Source: a virus. Taken from it: DNA of 24,347 nucleotides. A model generated the notes under the pieces. It searched no databases. It saw only the letters and a list, made by a program, of their open reading frames with translations, and was not told where the DNA came from. This document shows positions 6,914 to 15,366 of this stretch, in pieces. Within the stretch, counting starts at the first letter, position 1. Each line of letters begins with the position of its first letter. The stretch is taken from IMG/VR virus record IMGVR_UViG_3300041955_000237, positions 1 through 24,347 of that record. The stretch is one strand, 5' to 3'. Position numbers and translations under genes: made by a program.

Positions 6914-9778
6914 TTAACCTATCTTGACGTTATGGGCTGTGTGCCCGTTCTCAAGAATGTAGTGCTGGTCTTCTGGGTTGTCGGAGCGGACGTGAAGGTT
7001 ATAGAGTTTGCCAGCATACTCGCGCGCATCAGTGAAGAGTTCACTTGCTGGAACCCAAAGATCGCCCTGCTTCATCAAATGGTTGCCGGTCACGAACTCA
7101 AAGCCGCCCATGTCAAACATCTTGCAGACCACATCATCGTGGACAATCAGGTCTGCGGTATGAGTGCCTGTGACGTTCAGGATTTCTACCACGGCTGGGA
7201 GTTCATCAAATCTCTTCCAGCCTTCGGTTGTTTGGATCCGCGTGTTGCCAGAGAAACAGAAGTGAGGTCCACCGCCACCACCGCCACCGCTTCCACCACC
7301 TCCACCGGCTGTTGTGATAGCACCAATGGAAATGTAGGAGTCGTTGGAAGTTGTGTTGTATCCAACTGCTGTATAGAGGAATGAGACAGTCCCACCAGTA
7401 TAGGTAGGATCGCTGAAATAGATGACGTATGTTCCATAAGACCCGGGATTACAGGAGCCGCTGTTGTAGCTCACTGTTCCGAATCCATACTGGATGGTGA
7501 AAGCCGCCACATTGATGGTTGTGCTCGTCCCGCTCTGGCTCAGGATTGCTCCGGATGCCGTGTTCGAGCCAGTGTTGCACAGCGGGTTCATCGTGTGGGA
7601 GTCAACCACTTTGAGGACGCGAATAGCGTCAAACTCATGCGTCCCGCCACTTGCTCCGAATGAATAACATTCAACAACGCCTACCGTCGCGCCTGAGCCA
7701 ACGACGCCTTGGGCAGTCAAATAAGACCAGCTCGAAGAGGTACTGGATATACCTGCGTAACCGTCTGTATTTTCCGTGCCGCGCGCCGGCAGGAACCGCA
7801 GCAATGCATAAGCTGCGTTCGTCCCATCGGACTTGATGGCACCACTGATCTGATAGATCTCTCCGGGAGTAACGGGGAACGACTGGATCGAAGTAACGCC
7901 AGCAGCTTGCGCTGTTGCGACTATCTTCAACGACTGCGAACCAGAGTATTGCGTCGTGGTGTCGTAGGAGAGCGTGCAGCTCGATCCTATGTAGGCGTCG
8001 CCGCCAAGCTGCCAGCCCGGAGGCGGCAAGACCGTAGAGCTTGCCTCAAAATCGGAGTTCGTCACCATCACGGGGCTGCCCGAGTTGATCGGGTCCATCA
8101 CATACACCGAGCCGTTTATGATCGCATCGGCTGAAGTAGGCCCAGCGCAAACCCAGTGCGAGGTTCCAGCGGGAGCGGGCGTCTGCCCGGTTCCCCCCAA
8201 CTGGCAAACATAGTAATTTCCGCCGTAGGAAACTTCGTTTCCCTGAACATAGGCTGTCCCCGCATTGTATGCGCCCTTGTAGACATACGGGACTCCGCTG
8301 CTCAAGCTGCTAAGCGTTACTTTCCCGTAGGTGACGCCATCGGCGATGGAGTCAATGTTCTCGGGGCCGACAAGCTGCCAGTATGTTCCGTTTGGCGGGG
8401 CGTTGCCTGTCGTGGCAGCGATACAGGAATAGACGTTGCCGTCTGTGCCGACCGCTTCCATCCCGATTGTATAAGCGATGCCCGCACTGTAGGCTGCCAG
8501 AGCGATGGCTGATGTGCCTGTATTGAGCCAGTAAGAAGAGCCAGGAGCAGGCGTGTTTCCCGCTGGCACAGAAGAAATAGCAACCCAGAAGGAGCCATTC
8601 TGCGTCACCATTGAGCCGGCCGAATAGACCTGGGAGCTGTTGTAGGCTCCGATGAAGTTCACAGTGGCAGTCAGAAGTTGCCAATAGCCTGTGGTAGAAG
8701 TCGGGTTCTCGTTGGTGCTGGCCGCTATGGCAATGTAAAGAGCACCGCTGACAGAGACAGTCTGACCGATTTGATAAGTTAGAGTGCCTGACCAAACTCC
8801 CACATAGGATGCGTTGTTTATAGGCATCCAGTAGGTTGCGTTCGGCGGGGTCTCATTCGTGTTGCCGGCGATACAAAGATAGATGGTGCCCGAGAGCGAG
8901 ACTTCAGCTCCTGCGGTGTAAGCTACCGTGGAACTCCAAGGTCCCGAGAAGCCAAAAACTATGCTCTGGACTACTCCACTCTGTGCTGATGTGGCTGCAC
9001 TTTCGTTCCCGTAGACATCCACGGAGGTCACGAAATAGTAGTAGGTCAGCGAGCCTTGATTGACGGCATCCTGGAAGACATAGCTGCCCAAAGCTGTCAG
9101 GTCTTGAGGGACGGTGCGGATCTTCGTGGAGCCGGCGAACGTGTTGGCGGAAGTGTTCCGATAGACGTTATAGCCAGTGATGATTGTGCCTACAACGCCA
9201 GATAGATAATCAAAGGTGAACTGATAGCCGCCAGAATATGCCGTCAGAGAGCCTGAAACAGTGGGAGCCGGAGGAGCAGAAGAGACGCCATTCAGCACGA
9301 TCGCTGTGGCTGGTGCTCCACTAAAAGGAGCCGAGATGCCAGTAGCATTGAAAGCTACGGCTGTGACGGTGACGGTTTCCCCTGTGGTGTCGGCAAGGAA
9401 AGAAACTGGTGATGTCTGGCCGCTGGCCACAAGCACCGGATTAGCGTTGCCGTGATATCCGGATAGCCAAATATCAGCCCCAACTCCCGAGGGATGAGAG
9501 AAGGTGACCGAGACCAAGATATACATCACGTTATTGGTCTTGTAGGGCTCCTGGGTGACAACCAGGCCAGAAAGCTGCCCAGGAACACTCGTAGATGTGC
9601 TGGTGGGCGTAGAAACAGAAGATGAAGCCGCAATCCCGGGCTTGCCAACCTCTATCGGGGTAATGATAGGCAGAGGTTGAGCTCCGGTACGCTTAACACC
9701 AATGAGGGTGTTATCTACCGTGTCTGCCTGGTAGGCAATGTCTGCTGGAAATGTTCCACGATTAGGAAGAGCTGTCAT
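6914..9778 (-). CDS. large modular tail fibre/adhesin with CBM5/12-like repeats and C-terminal Hint domain
   Basis: This is a 954-residue protein, probably the receptor-binding tail protein. Order: a short N-terminal segment likely anchoring to the tail (1-45); Ser/Thr linker (50-66); FN3-like domain (about 70-165); second FN3-like domain (about 168-270); five tandem repeats resembling CBM5/12 chitin-binding modules (about 279-546), each with an aromatic start, a Y..G..V centre and an ending YW; a jelly-roll carbohydrate-binding-like domain (about 570-727); a beta-rich stretch; a glycine linker (825-837); then a Hint domain (841-950). Its ATG overlaps the TAA of the nozzle gene by one base. 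I infer that it binds surface glycans and may be processed by the Hint domain. The lack of a recognisable trimerisation or chaperone domain other than Hint is unusual. Confidence 0.8.
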   Translation of the reverse strand: MTALPNRGTFPADIAYQADTVDNTLIGVKRTGAQPLPIITPIEVGKPGIAASSSVSTPTSTSTSVPGQLSGLVVTQEPYKTNNVMYILVSVTFSHPSGVGADIWLSGYHGNANPVLVASGQTSPVSFLADTTGETVTVTAVAFNATGISAPFSGAPATAIVLNGVSSAPPAPTVSGSLTAYSGGYQFTFDYLSGVVGTIITGYNVYRNTSANTFAGSTKIRTVPQDLTALGSYVFQDAVNQGSLTYYYFVTSVDVYGNESAATSAQSGVVQSIVFGFSGPWSSTVAYTAGAEVSLSGTIYLCIAGNTNETPPNATYWMPINNASYVGVWSGTLTYQIGQTVSVSGALYIAIAASTNENPTSTTGYWQLLTATVNFIGAYNSSQVYSAGSMVTQNGSFWVAISSVPAGNTPAPGSSYWLNTGTSAIALAAYSAGIAYTIGMEAVGTDGNVYSCIAATTGNAPPNGTYWQLVGPENIDSIADGVTYGKVTLSSLSSGVPYVYKGAYNAGTAYVQGNEVSYGGNYYVCQLGGTGQTPAPAGTSHWVCAGPTSADAIINGSVYVMDPINSGSPVMVTNSDFEASSTVLPPPGWQLGGDAYIGSSCTLSYDTTTQYSGSQSLKIVATAQAAGVTSIQSFPVTPGEIYQISGAIKSDGTNAAYALLRFLPARGTENTDGYAGISSTSSSWSYLTAQGVVGSGATVGVVECYSFGASGGTHEFDAIRVLKVVDSHTMNPLCNTGSNTASGAILSQSGTSTTINVAAFTIQYGFGTVSYNSGSCNPGSYGTYVIYFSDPTYTGGTVSFLYTAVGYNTTSNDSYISIGAITTAGGGGGSGGGGGGGPHFCFSGNTRIQTTEGWKRFDELPAVVEILNVTGTHTADLIVHDDVVCKMFDMGGFEFVTGNHLMKQGDLWVPASELFTDAREYAGKLYNLHVRSDNPEDQHYILENGHTAHNVKIG
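6929..7258 (-). other. Hint (intein-like) autoprocessing domain
   Basis: Residues 841-950 of the fibre. Block A begins at Cys841 (CFSGNTRIQTTEGWKRFDEL); block B has T897-G-N-H900, the TxxH signature; the end has LYNLHV ... HYILENG ... AHN, with the penultimate His949 and Asn950. Only four residues (VKIG) follow, and the +1 residue is Val, not Ser, Thr or Cys. At 110 residues it has no endonuclease insert. This is the pattern of cleaving (bacterial intein-like) rather than splicing domains. Confidence 0.85.
7268..7306 (-). repeat. GGN-codon tract encoding the glycine linker before Hint
   Basis: Thirteen codons encode twelve glycines and one serine (GGGGGSGGGGGGG). On the plus strand the tract is a run of CCACC/GCC triplets. 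Slippage in units of three would change linker length but not frame. Confidence 0.8.
8141..8944 (-). repeat. five tandem CBM5/12-like modules in the fibre
   Basis: Modules start at about residues 279 (GPWSSTVAYTAG), 326 (GVWSGTLTYQIG), 377 (GAYNSSQVYSAG), 427 (AAYSAGIAYTIG) and 502 (GAYNAGTAYVQG). Each continues with a V..G..Y/W.....N/G.PP/AP pattern and ends YW or HW. CBM5/12 domains bind chitin and related glycans through such aromatics. Confidence 0.75.
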
Positions 9779-12348
9779 TACTGTTCCTCATTGTCAACCT
9801 TCCCACGGATGGTGAAGGAGAGGACTTCATCCTTTGTATTGGCGGCCGCCCCGCTCAAAAGGATCTGCATAAAGCTGCAAAGAGGAGCCTTGCCTTGGGC
9901 TACTTCATAACGATAAGAGTTCAAGGTAGTAGAAGCTGCCAGCTGTGGAGGCTCGTTGAGGTAATTTGTGAGAGTCGTGAAGGAGCCAGAGATTTCATTC
10001 AGCAATACGCCAACAGTGGGTATTCCGCCAGCCGCATAGCTCTGGACAGAGACACTATCCACATTGGCCAGTGTGCCGGCCGAAGACAGCAGCAAGCAGC
10101 CAATCTGGGCACTCCAAGTGTAAGATGTGACGTTATCCACGAAAGAGGTCAGGCTGCGAGCGAGCACAGGACCTGTGACAGTTCCGCCCACGAGAAGTTG
10201 ATGAACCCCGTAGGAAGTCTCCACAGAAGCGATTGCTCCACATCCGCCAACGATTGTGGCGAACGGAGACCAAACAGGAGTGGCTACTCCATCCGAAGAG
10301 TTAGCACCTACTTGGTTCGGATTGCCGCGATACCATCCGGTAGAGCCATCACCGAGCAGGATACAGTTATCTTGTGAGCCGGAGACGTGACGAACGACTT
10401 GTGCCTTGGTCGGGTCAACATTCAGTTCAAACGAGTCTCCCACAGGGAAACCAATCTCGAATGTGCCGGAGGAAGGAGCCATCACCAGGAACTGGCGATC
10501 GGCCGTATAGAGGTACATATTGGAGCCATCGAGATCCAGGGCTTTGTAGTTGCGTAGTCCGAGGTTGGCGAACAGAGGAGCTGGGAAGAAGGATGCTAGA
10601 GTGGTTCCTGTCACTGCCCAGCAGCCGCCCGTCATAAAGACCACCAAGCAGTTCTGCTGTGGCACGATGCGAGTAATAGGCATTGGCAAAGGCAGGACGT
10701 TCGATGGCGACCAACATTCAGCACTTACACCATTGAAGGTGATGTTCACGAGCGAAGCGTTGTCTGCTCCAGTGCTGAAATAGAGGTCTTGACCGACAAA
10801 ACCCCAATAGCGACCAGCCCAGAACTCGATCCCCTTCATTCCTGTCGGGGGCGGGTTGTTCAGCTGCACTATTGGGGCGTAGATTTCCGTGTTAAGTGAG
10901 GTATCCTGAAGCACGTCTACATAAGAAGCCGTGCCAGAAGGCGGATTAGAAACTGTGGCCAGGCGGTAGTAATAAGGTCCGCCGTCTGTGTTGCGATAGA
11001 AATCGATCAGATCCACAGAAGGATTTGGGGAATAATCAGCTGTAAGAGTTGCTGATTGCCCCACAAGAACGCCACTGTTCGCCGAGATTGGTGAAGCAGA
11101 GGAAGAGTTAGATGTCAGGGAAGAACGATAGGCGTAGTACCAAGTATAGCCATTCAGCGGGTTCAGTCCGTTGGGTCCGCCATTTGTCCAAGTGACGTGA
11201 TTATCGGTTGTTGTGGTGCCTTGGATAACCGCCCATTTCGGGGCTGTAGCTCCGCTCTTATCATCGCCAGTGACACCAGTTACGGTCTGGAGGTTTCCAT
11301 TGCTGTCCGTGATCGTGTTTGTGAGCGTGTAAGCGTGAGAAGCCTGCCAAGCGTTGCCGTAGGCAGAGAAAAAAAGCGTGGGAGCTGTGACAGGAGCCAC
11401 AATCCCGATCGGATACAAGCCTTGTGGAAGGTTTGTGGTTGCTTGATAGTTTGTTGCTGTGCCCCCGGGTTCCAACTGGGCATCCCAGACAACATAGTTG
11501 CCTGTCGCTGACGGAGTATTGACGCTGAAAGTCAGCGATGTGGAACCAGCACCCGAGGATGCGGTGACGGAATAACGAGCCCAAGCAGCAGAGAGTGTAA
11601 CGGTCTTGTCTTGTAGGACGCCCGATTGGTCGCTGATTGTCAGGTGGATGGTCGGAGTTCCTGACGGAGCATTGATGTAGATTGAGCCAGTGAAAGTAGT
11701 GCTGGCAACCGGGCTATAAGGAGGTGTCTGGGTCTGCGTGAAGTAGCCACTCGTGTTGGAGAAGGCTGCCTGTGAAGCAGTCAGAGTGCCGCTTGGGTCT
11801 GTCTGGCCGACTGTGAAGACGACGTTGGATTTCACCCAAATAGCATTCGTGAATGTGTCCGAATAAGTGAGAAGGTTCGGACCTACGAACTTCATCGCAT
11901 CCACACCATCGTACATATAGAGTGTGTCATTCAGGGTGGCGAAGTTCGTTAGTCCAGAGCCAGCACTCTTCTTCATCAGGATGCCGGCGGAAGTCGGGGT
12001 GTAGAGATAGACAGCCGAAGCTGTATCTACAACGAGCTGAAGGGAGGGCGGTGTGTCTTGCTCCCAAGCATAGAAATCGAGAGGTGCGGGGATGCTTGCC
12101 GTGCTCCACGCCGGGTTGCCCGGGCGACGTTGAAGCGTCAACTTGTTCGAGATCTCGCAGTTGCTCCCCGCAAGCAGCGTATCCGTCTTGTTGCCAAGAA
12201 AGCGTTTGCTGTAGCGGGAGTCAATGGAGATGAACGGAGAACGTTGAGTCGCAAGTCCACCAATGAACTGACCTGTATAGATAGGAGTATACTTCGACTC
12301 CTTCTCCGGTCGTCCACCAGCAGATTCGAGGATGGCAGCATCAGGCAT
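9778..12348 (-). CDS. nozzle-like tail protein with inserted lectin modules
   Basis: This is an 856-residue protein. The N-terminal part (about 25-78: GQFIGGLATQRSPF ... LLAGSNCEISNKLTLQRRPGN) has the pattern seen at the start of T7 gp12/P22 gp10-type tail nozzle proteins, and the C-terminal half is beta-rich with propeller-like repeats. Between them lie a carbohydrate-binding jelly-roll module (about 157-303, NLLTYSDTFTNAIW ... WDAQLEPGGTATNY) and a smaller W-x-A-S module (about 333-394). The coding start overlaps the adaptor stop (TAATG), with GGAGG six bases before ATG. Role inferred: lower tail tube that closes the DNA channel, here decorated with glycan-binding domains. It is well above the usual nozzle size because of the inserts. 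Confidence 0.65.
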   Translation of the reverse strand: MPDAAILESAGGRPEKESKYTPIYTGQFIGGLATQRSPFISIDSRYSKRFLGNKTDTLLAGSNCEISNKLTLQRRPGNPAWSTASIPAPLDFYAWEQDTPPSLQLVVDTASAVYLYTPTSAGILMKKSAGSGLTNFATLNDTLYMYDGVDAMKFVGPNLLTYSDTFTNAIWVKSNVVFTVGQTDPSGTLTASQAAFSNTSGYFTQTQTPPYSPVASTTFTGSIYINAPSGTPTIHLTISDQSGVLQDKTVTLSAAWARYSVTASSGAGSTSLTFSVNTPSATGNYVVWDAQLEPGGTATNYQATTNLPQGLYPIGIVAPVTAPTLFFSAYGNAWQASHAYTLTNTITDSNGNLQTVTGVTGDDKSGATAPKWAVIQGTTTTDNHVTWTNGGPNGLNPLNGYTWYYAYRSSLTSNSSSASPISANSGVLVGQSATLTADYSPNPSVDLIDFYRNTDGGPYYYRLATVSNPPSGTASYVDVLQDTSLNTEIYAPIVQLNNPPPTGMKGIEFWAGRYWGFVGQDLYFSTGADNASLVNITFNGVSAECWSPSNVLPLPMPITRIVPQQNCLVVFMTGGCWAVTGTTLASFFPAPLFANLGLRNYKALDLDGSNMYLYTADRQFLVMAPSSGTFEIGFPVGDSFELNVDPTKAQVVRHVSGSQDNCILLGDGSTGWYRGNPNQVGANSSDGVATPVWSPFATIVGGCGAIASVETSYGVHQLLVGGTVTGPVLARSLTSFVDNVTSYTWSAQIGCLLLSSAGTLANVDSVSVQSYAAGGIPTVGVLLNEISGSFTTLTNYLNEPPQLAASTTLNSYRYEVAQGKAPLCSFMQILLSGAAANTKDEVLSFTIRGKVDNEEQ

Positions 12349-13328
12349 TAGTGACCTCCGCTATACCACCAGCAACCACCAGAAGCGGGTTGAGGACCGT
12401 CACTCTGGATTGCTTCTGCGGGTGCGAAACCAAACTCTTGCTCTTCTCTGTCCGAGGAGCCGGCCGCACGCTTGATAGCGGCTTGGAACTCTAGGAACTG
12501 TTGTGTGAAGTCTGCCTTTCCTGCGTGCTTCGTCAGGTAGGTCAAGAAGCCCTTGCGGATGAGCCAGCTGAACTCATCTGGGATTGGGGCGAATGTCTGT
12601 GCCAGTCCAGTAATAGACGGCATCTTTTGCTGATAATCGACACGGATTTGATAGACCGTGCTGCTGTTGGTGGCCATAGCATCCAGACGGAAAGTAACCC
12701 CGTTTGGATCCACGACCGTCCAAGTGACGCTGCCATCGGTAAAAGTAGCCCCTGCCACCGCATTTGCGGCCGCACTAGGAGCAGTCAGTCCCGAAGTCCC
12801 ATAACCAGTAACGACCCAGATGTTCCCATTGACATCCGTGTAGGAGCACACAGGGTTGGTTCCAGGTCCGCCACCATTGGCGACCAGCGGATCTTGATAC
12901 AGAGTGCTTGCTTGCCAGGTTCCAGTCTGTGCCAGACGATTAGGAATGAAGCAGATCTTGTGGGGAACGTCGCAGATAGAAGTTGGCATCAACATCTTGA
13001 CGCAGCGAAGCGGAGCCGAAGGCATAGGCTTCGATGTGTTATTGATGTCCCAAACCGTGGCATATTCCAGCCAGCCGACAGAGTTGAAGGACAAGGAAGT
13101 CGGATAGTCCTGCTGGTAGGGCTGAAGATTGAAAGGAGTGATGGAATAGCTGTTCCATTTCCACGGGACGCCTTCCGCCATAATCTCTTGTGCCAAGTCG
13201 TTGGCAATCTGAAGCGAAGGTGTCGTTTCATACCCGACAAGGCCCAGTGTTTCAACTGTCCAAGGATAAGCACGAGCCCAGTCGATAAGGAGTTGCGGAG
13301 TGAGTGTACTTGTAACTGTATTAGCCAT
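12348..13328 (-). CDS. tail adaptor protein (paralogue 2, with inserted module)
   Basis: This is a 326-residue protein resembling portal-to-tail adaptors (T7 gp11/P22 gp4 role). Helical N-terminal part (ANDLAQEIMAEGVPWKWNSYSIT), beta region, and a C-terminal helical part after FAPIPDEFSWLIRKGFLTYLTKH. The C-terminal 90 residues align with the next upstream gene product (FRxMA ... TYQKAAPLMSALTSTWAPIPDKYAYLYERIFLAH), so the two are paralogues. Unlike that paralogue it carries an insert at about 137-210 ending VTWTVVDPNG, also found in the nozzle protein. It ends with an odd Trp/Gly tail (GGCWWYSGGH). The ATG overlaps the previous TAA by one base, with GGGAGG just before. Confidence 0.65.
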   Translation of the reverse strand: MANTVTSTLTPQLLIDWARAYPWTVETLGLVGYETTPSLQIANDLAQEIMAEGVPWKWNSYSITPFNLQPYQQDYPTSLSFNSVGWLEYATVWDINNTSKPMPSAPLRCVKMLMPTSICDVPHKICFIPNRLAQTGTWQASTLYQDPLVANGGGPGTNPVCSYTDVNGNIWVVTGYGTSGLTAPSAAANAVAGATFTDGSVTWTVVDPNGVTFRLDAMATNSSTVYQIRVDYQQKMPSITGLAQTFAPIPDEFSWLIRKGFLTYLTKHAGKADFTQQFLEFQAAIKRAAGSSDREEQEFGFAPAEAIQSDGPQPASGGCWWYSGGH

Positions 13329-14020
13329 TAGACCCTCCCACCGACCTTCTGACTCTGGCGGGCGTTACGCAGGAACTGCTCTAGGAAGATGTTCTTGGCT
13401 GCGTCATCCAGACCTGTCTGGAGAGCCATAGCCTGACGCAATCCAAGTTCAAGCTCCTGAAGATATTTGTTGTAATCGAATGTGGCGTACATATGAGCCA
13501 GGAAGATACGCTCATAGAGATAGGCGTACTTGTCTGGGATAGGTGCCCAAGTGCTCGTTAGAGCAGACATAAGCGGAGCTGCCTTCTGGTAGGTCACTAT
13601 TGCGGTATAGACCACATCAGGCAGAGCCATAAAGCGGAAGGTAATGTTCCCAGAGTTGTCATCTACCTGGACGGCTACCTTGGATGGGCGGGCAGCTTGT
13701 GTGCTCTGACCAAGAACGGGAGCAATGTCCAGCTCATAGGCCTTTCCATTCGGGTCGGTGATGACGCACTTTTCGATGTATCCCCAATCAGAGACTGCCT
13801 TTGTGTAGTCTGTGTGGGTGATGTCCATCGTGATGCTGACCGTGTTTCTGTTCCACGGCCAGACGAAGGGAGCACCAAGCAGGAGTTGATAGGTTAGATT
13901 AGCACTGGTGAGTGCCGGCTCGTTCGTGGCCCCATTCCAGTTGGAAAGGACACGGCCGAGACAGAAAGCCGAACACCAAGACAGAGTGTTATTGATTGTT
14001 AGGGTGCTGTTTGATGCCAT
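13328..14020 (-). CDS. tail adaptor protein (paralogue 1)
   Basis: This is a 230-residue protein, first gene of the four-gene tail cluster. Its N-terminal NLTYQLLLGAPFVWPWNRN and C-terminal APIPDKYAYLYERIFLAHMYATFDYNKYLQEL parallel the following gene product. Proteins of this size and plan form a dodecameric ring beneath the portal. Two related adaptors in tandem could form successive rings, or one may have a new role; the sequence does not decide. GGAG lies seven bases before ATG and sits in a hairpin arm (14028-14043). The gene lies just past a terminator, so it may have reduced or separately controlled expression. Confidence 0.65.
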   Translation of the reverse strand: MASNSTLTINNTLSWCSAFCLGRVLSNWNGATNEPALTSANLTYQLLLGAPFVWPWNRNTVSITMDITHTDYTKAVSDWGYIEKCVITDPNGKAYELDIAPVLGQSTQAARPSKVAVQVDDNSGNITFRFMALPDVVYTAIVTYQKAAPLMSALTSTWAPIPDKYAYLYERIFLAHMYATFDYNKYLQELELGLRQAMALQTGLDDAAKNIFLEQFLRNARQSQKVGGRV

Positions 14021-14027
14021 TTATCTA

Positions 14028-14043
14028 CTCCTGGTACTAGGAG
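14028..14043 (-). promoter_or_regulatory. hairpin covering the adaptor ribosome-binding site
   Basis: In the minus-strand RNA, CUCCUAGUACCAGGAG forms a 5-bp stem (CUCCU/AGGAG) with a 6-base loop. The right arm is the Shine-Dalgarno of the 230-aa adaptor gene, so the structure could limit initiation or mark an RNase cleavage site. Confidence 0.4.
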
Positions 14044-14068
14044 GCTAAGAGCCCAAAATGGTGTTTAT

Positions 14069-14105
14069 AACCCCTTATGTTTCAGTAACATTAGAGGGGG
14101 TTTTT
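14069..14105. terminator. hairpin terminator between capsid-side and tail gene clusters
   Basis: AACCCC (14069-14074) pairs with GGGGTT (14097-14102), and an inner ATGTT/AACAT stem is capped by TCAGT. TTTTTAT follows on the plus strand; on the minus strand the tail is only TTATAAA, so termination of the virion transcript would be partial. T7 has a leaky terminator in the comparable place after its capsid gene. Confidence 0.5.
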
Positions 14106-14121
14106 ATCACGCCTGGGATGC

Positions 14122-14559
14122 TTATCCTTGGGGGTTGCGAGCATGGACGCCAGCACGAGCCATACGGCGGACTGCCTTGGGATCGGCACGGAGCAAAGCC
14201 AAATCCTCGGGCTTGCGTGCGTCAAACTGCGACAAGCATTCGCCACAAACTCCCATAATGATGCCGTTGGAATGTTCGTGCCACGAGATGTTCAGGGTGT
14301 TGTCATAAGGACGGCGGTGAGGGCAGTTCTTCTTCAACCACTCCTTCTTACGCTGGTCCTTTTCCATCAAGGCACGCAGTTCAGCACGATCCTTTGCTTT
14401 CTGTGCTTCTACTGCTGGGTCCTTGTAAGGCTTGCGGCTTTCGAGGATGGCTTCCGCCAACTTCAAAATAGCCTCGGCTTGGGCATTGTTCCCAGCCTTG
14501 ACTTCCGCAATCACCTTCTGCACATCTGTCTGTTCTACTGCTGGTTTTTCATTACTCAT
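14122..14559 (-). CDS. small protein with Cys/His zinc-type cluster
   Basis: This is a 145-residue protein. The N-terminal 75 residues are charged helix, probably coiled coil (VQKVIAEVKAGNNAQAEAILKLAEAILESRK; KAKDRAELRALMEKDQRKKEW). Then C79-P-H81, H94-E-H96 and C105-x2-C108 form a probable zinc site, followed by a basic tail (RRMARAGVHARNP). I do not recognise the family. A structural or assembly role is inferred only from its position between capsid-side and tail genes. GGAGAGG lies just before ATG. Confidence 0.55.
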   Translation of the reverse strand: MSNEKPAVEQTDVQKVIAEVKAGNNAQAEAILKLAEAILESRKPYKDPAVEAQKAKDRAELRALMEKDQRKKEWLKKNCPHRRPYDNTLNISWHEHSNGIIMGVCGECLSQFDARKPEDLALLRADPKAVRRMARAGVHARNPQG

Positions 14560-14593
14560 TGTCCTCTCCTACCAATCCAGATATTCTGGAGGA

Positions 14594-15250
14594 TTACTGC
14601 AAGTTGTTTCTATAAGCGTGGAGTTGAGCACGATAGTTAGTCGCTGTCTCGTATCCTCCGCTTGGGTCGCCGAACTCATTCAATACTTCTTCTTCTGTCA
14701 GCACAGGGCGTCCTGTGTCTTCGTCAGGGGAAATCTGGAGGCGGAGAAGAATGGTTCTATATCCTCTTCTCTGTCCGCAAGGTTCTCCGAACTCATTGAC
14801 AAGGTTAATCTCGTACTCGGGCATATAGCCCATTTCTATCCAGCCGACGAACTTCACATAGTTGTGGCTGTCGTCGCCTGCCAGCTTGTTCATCACTCGG
14901 TAGAGTGAGAGGCGGTCAAGTTGCTCGGCATCGGTAACAATCAAGGAAGGGACTAGCTTCCGAAGCCGGCTAATAAACTCTGAATGGTGCATCACTTTGC
15001 CCATTCGTCTTTTGGTATCAAGGAAGATCTCCCATCCATCTGGGATGTGGGAGTCTCTGACCCTATCTAGCTGACTTTGTCGCCACTCGATGTTCTCCTT
15101 GTAAGGCATCAGTGGGGCTATTTTGAGAGGGTCGGTCTCATCAGGGAAGTTATCGTCACCGATGAGCTTATTTATCTGTTCGGTCTGCTCGAAGAGCTTG
15201 ATCTCTTCTGGGGTATATTTGGAACCTTTTACTATGAGGTCGATGGGCAT
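14594..15250 (-). CDS. hypothetical protein downstream of the capsid gene
   Basis: This is a 218-residue soluble protein, not recognised. It is acidic and helical at the N-terminus (YTPEEIKLFEQTEQINKL), has a basic central part (DTKRRMGKVMHHSEFISRLRKL), then strand-rich sequence (NYVKFVGWIEMGYMPEYEINLVNEFG) and a C-terminal helix. No catalytic motif stands out. GGAG lies three bases before ATG. Phages commonly carry a head-completion or decoration protein here, but the sequence does not show that. Confidence 0.55.
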   Translation of the reverse strand: MPIDLIVKGSKYTPEEIKLFEQTEQINKLIGDDNFPDETDPLKIAPLMPYKENIEWRQSQLDRVRDSHIPDGWEIFLDTKRRMGKVMHHSEFISRLRKLVPSLIVTDAEQLDRLSLYRVMNKLAGDDSHNYVKFVGWIEMGYMPEYEINLVNEFGEPCGQRRGYRTILLRLQISPDEDTGRPVLTEEEVLNEFGDPSGGYETATNYRAQLHAYRNNLQ

Positions 15251-15261
15251 TGTCTCCTTTC

Positions 15262-15310
15262 TCCCAACAGAAAGTCGGGTGGAGTGGATGGTTGGGCACC
15301 CACTCCTCCC
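15262..15310 (-). terminator. hairpin after the major capsid gene
   Basis: On the minus strand GGGAGGAGTGG (15310-15300) pairs with CCACTCCACCC (15287-15277) over 11 positions with one A-A mismatch and a 12-base loop, followed by GACTTTCTGTT. It separates the capsid gene from downstream genes and may keep capsid mRNA levels high. Confidence 0.55.
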
Positions 15311-15366
15311 ACTTAATCGCTTTTAAGGATTTAACGATCGAACCTGAAGGTACTTCTAGGTAGCGG

